DNA of 64,000 nt from Raffaelea ambrosiae (Eukaryota > Ascomycota > Sordariomycetes > Ophiostomatales > Ophiostomataceae): NCBI GenBank assembly GCA_002778195.1, contig PCDI01000001.1, positions 5,171,869 to 5,235,868 on the forward strand, read 5' to 3'. Every line of letters starts with the position of its first letter. Within the stretch, counting starts at the first letter, position 1. The notes under the pieces are model-generated. The model was not told where the DNA came from, did no database searches, and saw only the letters and a program-made list of their open reading frames with translations. A program made the translations under genes and the position numbers. This document shows positions 24,001 through 34,133 of the stretch, piece after piece.

Positions 24001-27000
24001 CGCGTTCATCGAAGACCCGGCCTTTGTGCACCAGCTCCAGCTCCACCGCCGCCGCCGCGACAGCACGTCGTCGTCGCCGTCGTTGTCGCCGCCGCGTCGC
24101 ATGTACCGCACGGGCGATCTGGTCCGCCAAAACGTCGACGGCACGCTGACGTATCTCGGCCGCATCGACACGCAGGTCAAGATCCGCGGCCAGCGCGTCG
24201 AGGTCGGCGAGATCGAGTACCACATTGGCCAGCAGGCCGGTGTGCACGACGCCGTCGTGCTGTACATGCGCCAGGGGCCTCTGCGGGACCAGCTGGTCGC
24301 CGCGGTCGTGTTCGAGGACGACAGCGACCAGGGCCGCCAGGACGAGAACCAGGGCGTTGCCGCCGCCCCCGCCGCCGCCACCCAGCAGCGCCGCCAAGCC
24401 ACCGTGCAGCGCATCGCCGACGAGCACAAGGACGCGGCGGACGCCCTCCTGCGCCAGGCCGAGGACGACCTCGCCCGCCACGTCATGCACTACATGGTGC
24501 CGCACATCTGGATCCCGCTCGCGGCGGCCCCGATGAACGCGTCCGGCAAGACCGACCGCCGGGCGCTGACGCGCTGGATCGAGGCCCTGCCCCCGGACGA
24601 GATCGACGCTCTCCTCCACAAGACCAGCGAGGCCGACCCAGACGCGGATGCGGACGCAGACCAATTGGCGGATGATGACCACCACCACCACACGGCCACC
24701 CCCGTCGAGCGCGCGCTGCGGGCGATCTGGAGCGACGTCCTGGGCCTCCCCCTGCGGCGCGTCACCTACACGGCCAAGTTCTTCAGTCTCGGCGGCGACT
24801 CCATCACCGCCATGCAGGTCGTCTCGGCCAGCCGCGCCCGCGGCATCCTCGTCACCGTCCGCAAGGTGCTCGAGACCCAGACCATTGCCAAGCTGGCCGC
24901 GCAGGCCCAGACGCGCCGCGACACCGCCGCCGCCGCCGCCTCGTACGTGCCCGAGGGCGCCTTTGCGCTGTCGCCCATCCAGCGCATGTACTTTGCCGAG
25001 ATCGCCGCCGCGGGCGCCGGCGCCGTCCAGGGCGCGAACCGCTTCAACCAGGGCGTGTCGCTGCAGCTGGCCCGCCGCCGGGTCGAGCGCGACGAGCTCG
25101 CCTGGGCCCTGGACCAGGTCGTGGCGAAACACGCCATGCTGCGGGCGCGCTTCCGGCCGGTCCCGGACGACGACGACCACCACCACCGCGACGGCACCAG
25201 CTGGCAGCAGTGGATCGAAAAAGACGTGGCCGGGTCGTACTGGCTGGCGGTCCACACGGCGCCCACGGCCGCGGCGGTGGGCGACGTCATCGCGCAGTCG
25301 CAAGGCTCGCTCGACCTCGCGCGGGGCCCCGTGTTTGCGGCGTCCCTGATCGAGGCGCCGACCACCACCCCCCCCACCCAGATCCTCCACCTGGTCGCCC
25401 ACCATCTCGTCATCGACCTCGTGTCCTGGCGCATTCTCGTCCGCGACCTCGAGGCCCTCCTCGTCCACCGCCGTCTGCCCAACCCGCGCAGCCTGTCGTT
25501 CCCCGTCTGGCTCGACCGCCAAGCCCGTGCTCTGCGCCGCTTCGTGCAGGACGACGCCTTTGTCGCCCACCCCCTGTCCGTCCTCCCCGCCTCCGTCCCC
25601 GCCGTGCCCCCGCCGCGCTGGGACTACTGGGGCCTGACCCCGGGCCAGGTCCTCTGGGGCAGCCTCACCAGCCTCGAGACGCGCCTGGACGCCTCCACCA
25701 CCGCCCGGCTCTACGGCGCCGCCGCCAATGCCGCTCTGCGCACGGAGCCCGTCGAGATCCTGCTGGCGGCGCTCGTGCTCTCGTTCCGCGACGTCTTTCC
25801 CGACCGGCCGGTGCCCGCCGTCTTCACCGAAGGCCATGGCCGCGAAGCGGCCGACGACGACGACGACGACAACGACAAAGAAGAGACGGACCTGTCCGAC
25901 ACCGTCGGCTGGTTCACCACCATGACGCCCCTGTATGTGCCGATGGAGACGATGGAGGCAGAGGAAGCCCACGCCGCCCGTCCCGGTCGACCGCTCCGCG
26001 TCCTGCGGATGCTCAAGGACCAGCGCCGACGCATCCCCGGCCGCGGCGTGCCGTACTTTGGCAGCCGCTTCCTCACCGCGTGCGGTCGCGCCGCGTTTGC
26101 CCACCACGGCCCCGCCGAGATCCTGTTCAACTATGCCGGCCGCTTCCAGCAGGCCGAGCGCGCCGACACGCTGCTGCAGGTCGTCCAGGACGAGGACGTG
26201 GTCCCGCGCACCGCCGACGTCGGCGACCGCGTCAAGACGTTCGCCGTGCTCGACGTCACCGCCACCGTCGAGGCCGACGAGCTGTGTCTCAGCCTCCGCG
26301 TCAGCCGCCACGTGCGGCAGCAGGCCGCCGTCCAGACCTGGCTGCAGGCCTACGGCGCCACCATCACGCGCCTCGTCGACGACCTGGTGGCCGCCGCCGC
26401 CGCCGCGCCCACGGCCACGGCGACCGACTTCCCGCTCGCCCGCCTGTCCGACAGCGACATGCGCGTCCTCGACGCGCAGTACCTCCCCGCGCTGGGCGTG
26501 TCGGCCGCCGACGTGGACGACATCCTGCCCTGCTCGCCCATCCAGCAGGGCATCCTGCTCACCCAGGTCCACGCGCCCTCGACGTACTGCATCCAGCAGA
26601 CGTGCCGCGTCCGGTCGTCGTCGCCCCCCGCGCCGGTCGACGTGAACCGCCTGATGGCCGCCTGGCGGCAGGTCGTGGCGCGCCACTCCATCCTGCGCAC
26701 CATCCTGTTCGAGCCGCTGCCCGGCCAGGACGCGTTCCTGCAGGTGGTGCTGAAACAGCCCGAGCTCGCCATGCGCCACGTGGCCGACGATCTGAACACC
26801 ACGGACAAGAACACCGACAAGGACGCCGACAAGGACGCCGACACGGACGCCGACAAGGACGCCGTCATGGCCTGGTTCGACGCCCAGCCGGCCCTCGACG
26901 TCTCCGACCGCCGCCACCCGCCCCACCGCTTCACCGTCCTGCAGCGGCCGGCCACCGGCGACGTGTACTGCCGCCTCGACGTCAGCCACGCCCTCGTCGA

Positions 27001-30000
27001 CGCCTCCTCCCTGGCCCTGGTGCTGCGCGACCTCCTCGCGGCCTACGAGGACCCGCAGCGCCCGACGACCGACGCGCTCGGCTCCGGCTCCGGCTCCGGC
27101 TCCAAGTACAGCGACTACGTGGCCTTCCTCGAGCGGCGAAAGGCGACCGACGACTTGGCGTTCTGGAAAGAGACCCTGCACGGCGCCGAGCCCTGTGTGC
27201 TGCCGCCCCAAGAGCCCGTGTCCAGCAGCAGCAGCAACAGCAGCAGCAGCAACAGCGTCGTCACCCGCGTACCCAAGCTGGCCAAAGCCTACGCGTCGCT
27301 GCCCGACTTGGCCGCGCTGCACGCCTTCCGCGACACCTACGGCGTGTCCCTGGCGACGCTCTGCCAGCTCGCCTGGGCGCTGGTGCTGGCGACCCGGACC
27401 GGCTCCGCCAATGTCAGCTTCGGCAACCTGTCGAGCGGCCGCGACGTGCCGATCCCGGGCGTCGACGAGCTCGTGGGCCCCATGATCAACATGCTGGTCT
27501 GCCATCTCCGCCTCGACGACGATGCCACGGCCGCCACGGCCGCCGACGCCGCCCGCCGCCTGCAGGACCAGTCCACCGCCGCGCTCGACCACCAGCGCAC
27601 CTCGCTGGCCTCGATCCAGCACGCGCTCGGCTTCTCGCGGGACCAGCCCCTGTTCAACAGCACCCTGTCCTACAAGCGGCAGGCAGATGACCAGGAGGCC
27701 GGCGCGGCATCCTCCTCCTCCTCCTCCTCCTCCATCACCCTCGACGGCCTCGACTGGGAGGACCCGACCGAGTACGACGTCAACGTCAACGTCGAGGCCG
27801 CCCCCACCCGCCTCGACATCCACCTGCAGTATTCCACGGCCGTCTTCTCCGACGCCGCCGCCACCCGCCTCGCCCAGGGCCTGGTCCAGGCCATCCAGGC
27901 CGTGTGCGCGCACCCCGACCAGCCGCTGCGCCAGCTGCCGCTCCTCTCCGCCCAGGACAAGGCCCAGTTCGCCGCCTGGAACGCCGTCATGCCCCCGCGC
28001 GTCCACCGCTGCCTCCACGAGCTGGTCCTGGACCAGGTGGCCGCCCGGCCCGCGGCGCCCGCCGTCGCCGCCTGGGACGGCGACCTGACCTACGCGGACC
28101 TGGACGCGGCCAGCCGCCGTCTGGCGGGCCACCTCGTGGCCCAGCACGGCGTCGGGCCCGAAGTCAAGGTGGGCGTCTGCATGGACAAGTCCAAGTGGAC
28201 CATTGTGGCCATGCTCGCCATTCTGCGGGCCGGCGGCGCCGTGGTCCCGCTCGGCGTGGGCCACCCGCCGGCCCGGCTCGCCGGCATCGTCGACGACATT
28301 GCCGCCCCCGTCGTGCTCGTCGACCACGGCCACGCCCACCGCCTCGCCACCCTGGCCGCCCAGACGCGCCTTCTCGTCGTCGACGACGCCTTCTTTCGCG
28401 GCGCGCCCCTGGACGAGGGCCCCCTCGGCACCACCGTCCAGTCGCACAACGTCGCCTGGGTCATCTTCACGTCGGGCAGCACGGGCAAGCCCAAGGGCGT
28501 CGTGCTCGAGCACGGCGGGCTCGTCACCAGCATCCTGGCCCACGCGCCGCTCTGGGGCCTCTCGCCGGCGACGCGCACCCTCCAGTTCGCCGCCTTCACC
28601 TTTGACGTCAGCATCTCCGACGTCATGGCCACCCTGGCCTTTGGCGGCTGCATCTGCGCCCTCTCCGAGGACGACCGCCTGTCGCGCCTCAACCAGGCCG
28701 CCCGCGCCTGCCGCGTCACCTACGCCAACGTCACCCCGACCGTGGCCCGCCTGCTGGACCCCCGCCTGGTCCCCACCCTGCACACGCTGGTCCTCATCGG
28801 CGAGCCCGTCGACGCCGGCGTCGCCGACCGCTGGAACAAGGACGCCGTCGTCATCAACGGCTACGGCCCCGCCGAGGCCTCCATCGTGTTCCACTGCAGC
28901 CCGCCCATCGTGGACCCGGCCGTCGCCTCCAATGTCGGCCAGCCCATTGCCGGCGGCGCCTGGGTTGCCGATCCCGCCGACTGCCACCGGCTGGTGCCCC
29001 TGGGCGCGCCGGGCGAGCTGCTCATCGAGGGCCCGCTGCTGTCGCGCGGCTACCTCAACGACCCGGTCAAGACCGCCGCCGCCTTTGTGACGAACCCGGC
29101 GTTCGTCCGGGACGTGGGGCTCCGGACAGAAGGCGCCGACCGCCGGATGTACCGCACCGGCGACATTGTCCAGCAAAACACCGACGGCTCCCTCACCTTT
29201 GTGGGCCGGCGCGACACCCAGGTCAAGGTCCGCGGGCAGCGCGTCGAGACCGGCGAGGTCGAGAGCGAAATCGTGCGTCTGCTGCCGGGCGTGACCCACG
29301 CCTATGTAGCCAAGAAGGGCCAGGCCCTGGTGGCCATTGTCGAGGCGGCCCATCCGGAGCAGGCCCGCGCCAGCGGCCCGCGACCCGCACCCACCATCCT
29401 CCTCCCCGACGACGAGCAGCAAAAAGCGTTCGCCGCTCTCCAAGCCGCCCTCGTCGACACCCTGCCCAAGCACATGATCCCCGCCGCCTTCCTGGCCATC
29501 AGCCGGTTCCCGCTCAACGACAGCGGCAAGATGGACCGCCGCGCCGTCGGCGTCCTGCTGGCCGCCATCCCCGCCGACCAGTGGCTGGCCTACACGGCCC
29601 GGTCCCAGGTCTACCAGCCGCCCGCGGGTCCCGTGGAAGAACAGCTCGTCGAGCTGTGGACCCAGTGCATCGGACTGGAAGTGGGTGCCGGATCCGAGCG
29701 CGACGAGGAGGTCCCCCCCATTTCCCGCACCGACAACTTCTTCGACCGCGGCGGCGACTCCGTCACCGCCATGACCCTGGTCCAGCGCCTCCGCGACCAC
29801 GGTCTCGGCCTGTCCGTCATGGACATCTTCAACCACCCCGTCCTGGCCGACATGGCCGCCTGCGCCGCCACCAACAACAGCAGCAGCGGCGCCGCGGACG
29901 ACGACACGGGCAGCAGCAGCAGCAGCAGCAGCAGCTACACGCCCATGTCGCTCTTTTCGCCCGACGAACGCGCCGCCCTTCTCGCGGCCCTGCCTGCCCA

Positions 30001-31375
30001 GCAGGCCCAGGACGTCGTCGACATCCTGCCCACCACCGCGTTCCAGGCCCAGATCCTCCGCGACAACTTGGCCGTCCCGCAACGCCGTCGCCAGCTCAAC
30101 TACTTTGCCTTTGCCGCCGCGGGCCCGTGCGACGAGGCCGCCCTGGCCGCGGCCGTGTCGGCGCTCGTCGAAACGATCGAAGCGCTCCGGACCGGGTTTG
30201 TCGCGTCCCCCGACAAGCCGGACGGCTTTGCGCAGGTCGTCTACGGCACGTGGCGGCCCACCGTCCGCTTCTTCCACGCAGACGACGACCTCGACGCCTT
30301 TTGCCGCGACGCCTTGGAGGAAGACGACCAGATGTTTGCCACGCCCACGCTGGCCCGGCCCATGTTTGATGTCGCCGTCGTCAGCCAGAACCAGGGCGAC
30401 CAACAACAACACCGCATCGTCTTCCGCATCTCCCACGCCCTCTACGACGGCGCCACGCTGCCGCAGGTCTGGACCACCCTGGAAAACATCGTCGCGGGCC
30501 AGCCCACCGACCACTTTGTGCCCGTCGGCGCGTATTTCCAGAGCTTGCAGGCCCGCACCACTCGTGCCTCCCACGACTACTGGCGCGACCTGCTGCAGGG
30601 TGCCACCATCCCGGCCCTCAGCAGCAGCAGCGCGATCCCGCCGGCCGACGAGGCCGCCTCCGTCTCGAGAATGGGTCTCCTGTCCGCCGCGCCCATCGTC
30701 TTGGGATCCGCCTCGCAAGCCCCCCACCACACCCACGGCAGCGCACCGCGGTCTGTCGCCCTGGCCGTCAAAGCGGCGTGGGGTCTCGTCCTGAGCCAGC
30801 ACGCATCCACAAAGGGAGACGCCGTCTTTGCCGACATCTACACCGGCCGCAACACCGTCCACCCCTCCGTCGCCGGGGCCGTCGCCTGCTGTGCGCGCGC
30901 CGTCCCCTGCCGGGTCACGTACGACCCCGCGTGGACGCTGGACCATTTGCGGCAGCAGCTCCTGCAGCAGCAGGTCGCCAGCATGCGCCACGAGGGCGTC
31001 GAGTTCCCCGGCCTGGCCCAGCAGTACCTGGGCGCGGCGGCGGATGGCGGCGGCGGCGCCCCCCTCCGCATCAGCATGGTCAACCACCGCAAGGCGGACA
31101 AGGAAGACATCGCCCTGGGCGGCACCCGCTACACCGTCGCCGCGGGCGTCCACCCGAAGCAGGCGTACACCTCCATCGACTTCGCGCTCGAGACCACGGA
31201 AGACCAGGACGGCTCCGCCCTGTCCATGGGCGTGGCCTTTGCGGCCGACCGCATCACGGACGCGCTGGCCGGCACGCTGCTGGACCGCTTCCGGCGCACG
31301 CTCGAGGCGATCCTGACGGCGGATCCGCAGACGACGACGATCGGCCAGTTGATGGAAAGCGTGGAGCGGTCCTGA
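1..31375 (+). CDS. Giant multimodular non-ribosomal peptide synthetase, 5'-partial (10,417 aa visible)
   Basis: The coding sequence joins 1..1131 and 1253..31375, with stop TGA at 31373-31375. The window opens inside a condensation domain, so the true start lies to the left; the GTG at base 1 is only an in-frame Val codon. The order is C1(partial)-A1-T1, five C-A-T modules, C7-A7-T7-E7, C8-A8-T8 and a terminal CT. All eight adenylation domains keep the TSGSTG loop and the A10 lysine (SGK.DRR). All eight carriers keep the phosphopantetheine serine (GGDS; serines near 3311, 6860, 10388, 13985, 17483, 20990, 24800, 29759). There is no thioesterase or reductase, so release by CT is inferred. Linkers are acidic, Ser-rich or Thr-rich. 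GC is very high up to the stop and falls sharply after it. The number of missing upstream modules is unknown. Confidence 0.96.
433..459 (+). repeat. ACA/ACG microsatellite coding nine Thr in C1
   Basis: Nine consecutive Thr codons (ACA then ACG units) lie within a roughly 50-residue Ser/Thr/Ala insert that interrupts the C1 domain. Such tracts are length-variable and the insert is probably a surface loop. Confidence 0.9.
1132..1252 (+). other. Intron in NRPS with a TTTTC microsatellite
   Basis: The donor is GTATGT at 1132-1137 and the acceptor is ACAG ending at 1252, giving a 121-nt intron. Exactly 377 codons precede it. Removing it joins the upstream frame to the 30-kb frame and restores the condensation-domain string ATDFDVTANV. 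The interior is almost pure pyrimidine with repeated TTTTC units (about 1165-1199). It is the only intron found in the visible NRPS gene. Confidence 0.9.
3478..6985 (+). other. NRPS module 2: C2-A2-T2
   Basis: A PAPFSLWPEL linker follows T1. C2 begins IEDIYPCTPLQAG (about 3615) and has HHSVYDGWS near 4004, a typical intact condensation site. A2 has its TSGSTG loop near 5515; the hand-read code is DVTEVGSVVK, distinct from every other module. T2 has its serine near 6860. An Asn/Asp-rich insert from a GAC repeat (about 6775-6812) lies between A2 and the core of T2. Confidence 0.85.
7036..10515 (+). other. NRPS module 3: C3-A3-T3
   Basis: C3 starts near 7150 (IEDVYPCSPLQAG) with HHSVYDGWS near 7544. 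A3 has its TSGSTG loop near 9073 and the hand-read code DVQTVMAIHK, shared with A4, A5 and A6. T3 has its serine near 10388. A run of eight Ser codons (AGC repeat, 10010-10033) lies in the C-terminal part of A3. Confidence 0.85.
10010..10033 (+). repeat. (AGC)8 microsatellite coding eight Ser in A3
   Basis: Eight AGC units in frame sit in the C-terminal subdomain of A3. Comparable Ser runs occur near 17095, 21150, 27225 and 29915. Confidence 0.9.
10585..14110 (+). other. NRPS module 4: C4-A4-T4
   Basis: The linker PAPFSLWPEL precedes C4 (IEDVYPCSPLQAG near 10711; HHSIYDGWS near 11174). A4 has its TSGSTG loop near 12682 and code DVQTVMAIHK. T4 has its serine near 13985. A Pro run (about 12598-12620) sits just before the A4 core loop. 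Confidence 0.85.
14140..17615 (+). other. NRPS module 5: C5-A5-T5
   Basis: C5 starts near 14247 (IEDVYPCSALQAG) with HHSVYDGWS near 14624. A5 has its TSGSTG loop near 16126 and code DVQTVMAIHK. T5 has its serine near 17483 (LGGDSVVAIK). Confidence 0.85.
17640..21100 (+). other. NRPS module 6: C6-A6-T6, chimeric look
   Basis: C6 is of the HHS-YDGWS type (near 18172). A6 has its TSGSTG loop near 19648 and the shared code DVQTVMAIHK. The C-terminal subdomain of A6 (near 20428, GEIEYHIGQQAGVHDAVVL) and T6 (LGGDSITAMQ, serine near 20990) match module 7 rather than modules 1-5. In module 7 the equivalent carrier is followed by an epimerase; here it is followed directly by C7. Confidence 0.85.
21180..26430 (+). 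other. NRPS module 7: C7-A7-T7-E7 (epimerizing)
   Basis: C7 begins with FPLARLSDSDMRVL and VEDILPCSPIQQG; its active site is SHSLVDASS near 21715. A7 has its TSGSTG loop near 23392, preceded by a long Ser/Thr/Ala insert (about 23155-23330). Its code is DAQTVMAIHK, one position off A3-A6. T7 has its serine near 24800. E7 (about 24940-26390) has HHLVIDLVSW near 25400, EGHGRE near 25830, a VGWFTTM string near 25905 and NYAGRF near 26129. These are the marks of an intact epimerase, so residue 7 is predicted to be D. Confidence 0.87.
26431..29870 (+). other. NRPS module 8: C8-A8-T8
   Basis: C8 starts FPLARLSDSDMRVL / VDDILPCSPIQQG and has SHALVDASS near 26984. It is a close paralogue of C7 and sits correctly downstream of an epimerase. 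A8 has its TSGSTG loop near 28468 and code DVSNVIGIVK, unlike the other modules. T8 (FFDRGGDSVTAM, serine near 29759) keeps the serine but has Arg in place of the Leu seen before GGDS in the other carriers. Confidence 0.85.
29935..31372 (+). other. Terminal condensation-like (CT) domain of the NRPS
   Basis: The domain starts near VVDILPTTAFQAQIL (about 30013), has SHALYDG near 30431 and a DIYTGRN segment near 30835, and runs to the stop. No carrier or thioesterase follows. In characterised fungal NRPSs that end this way (for example TqaA), the CT domain releases the peptide by cyclization and uses an SHxxxD site like this one. Cyclization here is inferred from family and position. Confidence 0.8.
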
Positions 31376-32130
31376 TCAGAGCAAGGACATGCTTTCGGGC
31401 TATTCTTTCTTTAACTTTTCCCTCTTTTTCTTTTGTTCAAGGTAGGCATGGATTCTCACCTGATACGCATTTCTCTGTTATGGGAAACTGTACTGACAGC
31501 ATGCCAGATTGTCAAGAAGTTTTTCTCTTCATTTCTGTTTCCGTTTCGCTGTTGTTTTAGAAATCTGACATTTTGCTGTTTTTATCGTTTGTTGCTTGTT
31601 TTGTGCGGGGGTTAAAGGCTTAGAAAAAAAAAAAAAAAAAAAAAAAAGTAAAGTACTTGCACCAGAATCATGGCATTTGTTTAAAAGGCGTTTTTTTTTA
31701 TTTTTTTTGTTTAAGAAAGAAACATCTCTTGGCATTTTATTTTTAGTTATTAAGTTTTTTTGTTGAAAAGTTTATTTTATTCTATTTTATTTCGATTTAG
31801 TTCATTGTATTGTGTTTGTTAACTACGTGCATTAGAATACTGTGACGTTTTTGTTACAAACTTTTATTTTTTTTCCAAATGCACAGTTTTCCTCTTCATT
31901 CTCTTTTCTTTTTTAGAAAGAAAAAAAGAAGAACAATCTGCATTGCGTATTATCGTCTCATTTGTATGTATCACTTTTTGGATTTTGTTTTAACTTATTT
32001 TTATCTTGTTTACTTCATCTATCGTTTTTATGACAACAGCTCGTCGACACTGAATAGAAATTCGTGCATTTTCTAAATCATTCCACGACAGTCCGTGACT
32101 GAAATCCCATTACCAGCGCCTTGCATTGTC
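31376..32130. other. AT-rich intergenic gap between convergent genes
   Basis: Composition switches from very GC-rich to AT-rich within a few bases of the NRPS stop. The gap holds an A24 homopolymer (31624-31647), several T-runs and no credible gene. It is expected to carry the 3' ends of both the NRPS and the facing MFS gene. Confidence 0.8.
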
Positions 32131-34133
32131 TTAATGTGCTAACCCAGCGTCCCGCACCTGCTGTACGTACTTGCGGTACCGAGCTGTGCTCGCCACCCGC
32201 AACTGCTTGCCATACTTGATAAAGACGAGGTAGATCGACATCTGCGCCAGTGCTGCCATGGCAGCCACAATAAACGCGTTTTGATAGCCCATGTTCTCGA
32301 CCCATGGCGTGATTCCGTAACCAATGGCAAAGCTCATGGTGTTTCGAATCAGAATCATGGTCACAATGGCATCGGCTCCCAAGTCCTTGTAGGAGTCAAT
32401 GCAGTAGCTGATCGGCAGCTGAGAGCCGGCCGCCACGCAACCAGCCATGAGACCCATGGCAAAAACAAGCCCAAACCAGTGGACACTGTGCGCGGCACCC
32501 ACGCCCCAAAGAATCAGCCCGGCAGGCATGCCGATGAGCAGAGCCGTGTAGAACCAAAGACGGTACTCTGGCTCGAGTATGCCGCCATTTTTGCGCGCAC
32601 GCCAGAGCACAAATTTGTCCGACAGCGGGCCAGAATAGTAGGTTCTGCAATGTGTGAGTGTCGGCGAGAAAAAAAAAAAGAAGGAAAAGAAAAAGAAACG
32701 AAGGTCGACACGGAGAGCCGCAAAACACAACAAAGAAAGATTACGTACGCAATGAAAACGCCAATAATGGTAGACACGTAAGTCAAGCCGACGATGCTGG
32801 ACGAGAAATTGTAAGGCGCGCTCGACAGGATCAGGGACGCGGTGCCGTTGAGCACGTTGAAGTAGCACACGGCCGCGCCATACATGAACCCGGAAAAGAA
32901 GACGACAGGGAACCTGGCATAGCGAAAGGGCCGGAGCACCATGCCCTTCCACTGGGGCTTGCGGGCGAGCGCCGCGCTGTTCCACAAGTACAGCTTCTGG
33001 ATATACGTCTTGCGGGGCAACACGGCCCGGTCGCTGTGGACAGATCGATCGGACGAGGTTCCTGGGCTCGTCGTGGTGGCTGCCGTGCTTTCCGGTACCA
33101 TTTTCTCATAGGCCTGCTCGACACTGGGAGGAGAGCCGTTGTCGTCGCCATCCATGGGGAGGGGGGGCGTCGTGTCCGTGGCCATGGCGAGATTGTCCCG
33201 GTAAAAGTTTGTCTCTTCCATGAAAAATAGACAGACAACGAAGGAGCCGGCAGCAAAGATGGCACACCAGTGCTGAGAGTATTAGCGGGCCATTTCGCCA
33301 TCCAAGGGAACGCAGGAGCACAACCTACCAACACCCATTGCCAGTTTTGTCCGTCCGCCACAAAGCCCATCATCAAGGGTGCACAAAAGTTGCCGCCGAC
33401 GAGAAGGAGCGCATAAAGACCCATGAATGTACCGCGTTCATGGGCAAAGAACTATTGAGGTTAGCAAATACTCGGGTTTTTTTTGCTCCTTTTTCCATTT
33501 TTATTTTTATTTCCATTTATTTCTTCTTTTCATTTCATTTCATTTCCTTTTCCTTTTTTTTCTTTTTTTTTTCTGGGGGTTCCCCTTACTCACCACGTCT
33601 GCAATGCTGATTTCGCAAAGTGACTCGATTGGCGCACCCAGCAGACCCTGCACCACTTTGTTGGCAATCCACTGCCCGTTCGACGTGGCGTATGGCGCCC
33701 AGATCATGCTGGCCACTGTTCCCAGAAGCGACAGGAGATAGACAGGACGCTTGCCGAAGTATTGGGCCGCTGGCTGCCAGAACAAACAGCCCCAACCAAA
33801 GGCCAAGAACATGTAGCCCGTTCCTGTGTTGAGCGTGTCCACAGTCAGACCCGTGGCGTCTGAAATGGGCACCAGCACCGAGTAGATGGCAGCCGACCCA
33901 ATGCCCACCGACATGACGTAGGTAGCTAGACACCCTAGAAACACCCATTTGCGGCTGCGGCTCCAGTTGAGCGGATCATCAGGACTCTTGGAGGGAGCTG
34001 GAACGAGGACGATGTCGCGTTGTTTTCCACCTGCGTGGAGATCGTGCATGGTGCCGTCCAGGTCGACAAGATGGACGGTTCCCGGAACAAAGTCCGGGTG
34101 GTCGATGTGGGAAGGCGAATCGACAGCCGCCAT
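32131..34133 (-). CDS. MFS transporter, drug:H+ antiporter type (566 aa)
   Basis: Exons on the minus strand are 34133-33594, 33451-33329, 33272-32749 and 32644-32131; the introns are 142, 56 and 104 nt and every join keeps frame. The joins restore family strings: SIADV+FFAHERGTFMGLYA and QWVL+HWCAIFAAG. The N-terminal cytosolic part has DPLNWSRSRKWVF before the first membrane helix, as in HOL1-like DHA1 transporters. A long hydrophilic loop with acidic and Ser/Thr-rich residues divides the two helical halves. The ATG at 34133 is chosen because the upstream in-frame codon at 34196 is GTG. The gene is tail-to-tail with the NRPS, 755 bp away. It is a candidate peptide exporter by position only; the substrate is unknown. 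Confidence 0.9.

Noticed and set aside
3106..29550. Naming the amino acid for each A domain
   Set aside because: Fungal specificity codes are poorly predictive and these were aligned by hand. The codes are given but substrates are not assigned.
22538..31153. A 2,871-aa antisense open frame, and a smaller one at 848-4261
   Set aside because: Same cause: antisense shadow of the third-position GC bias of the NRPS.
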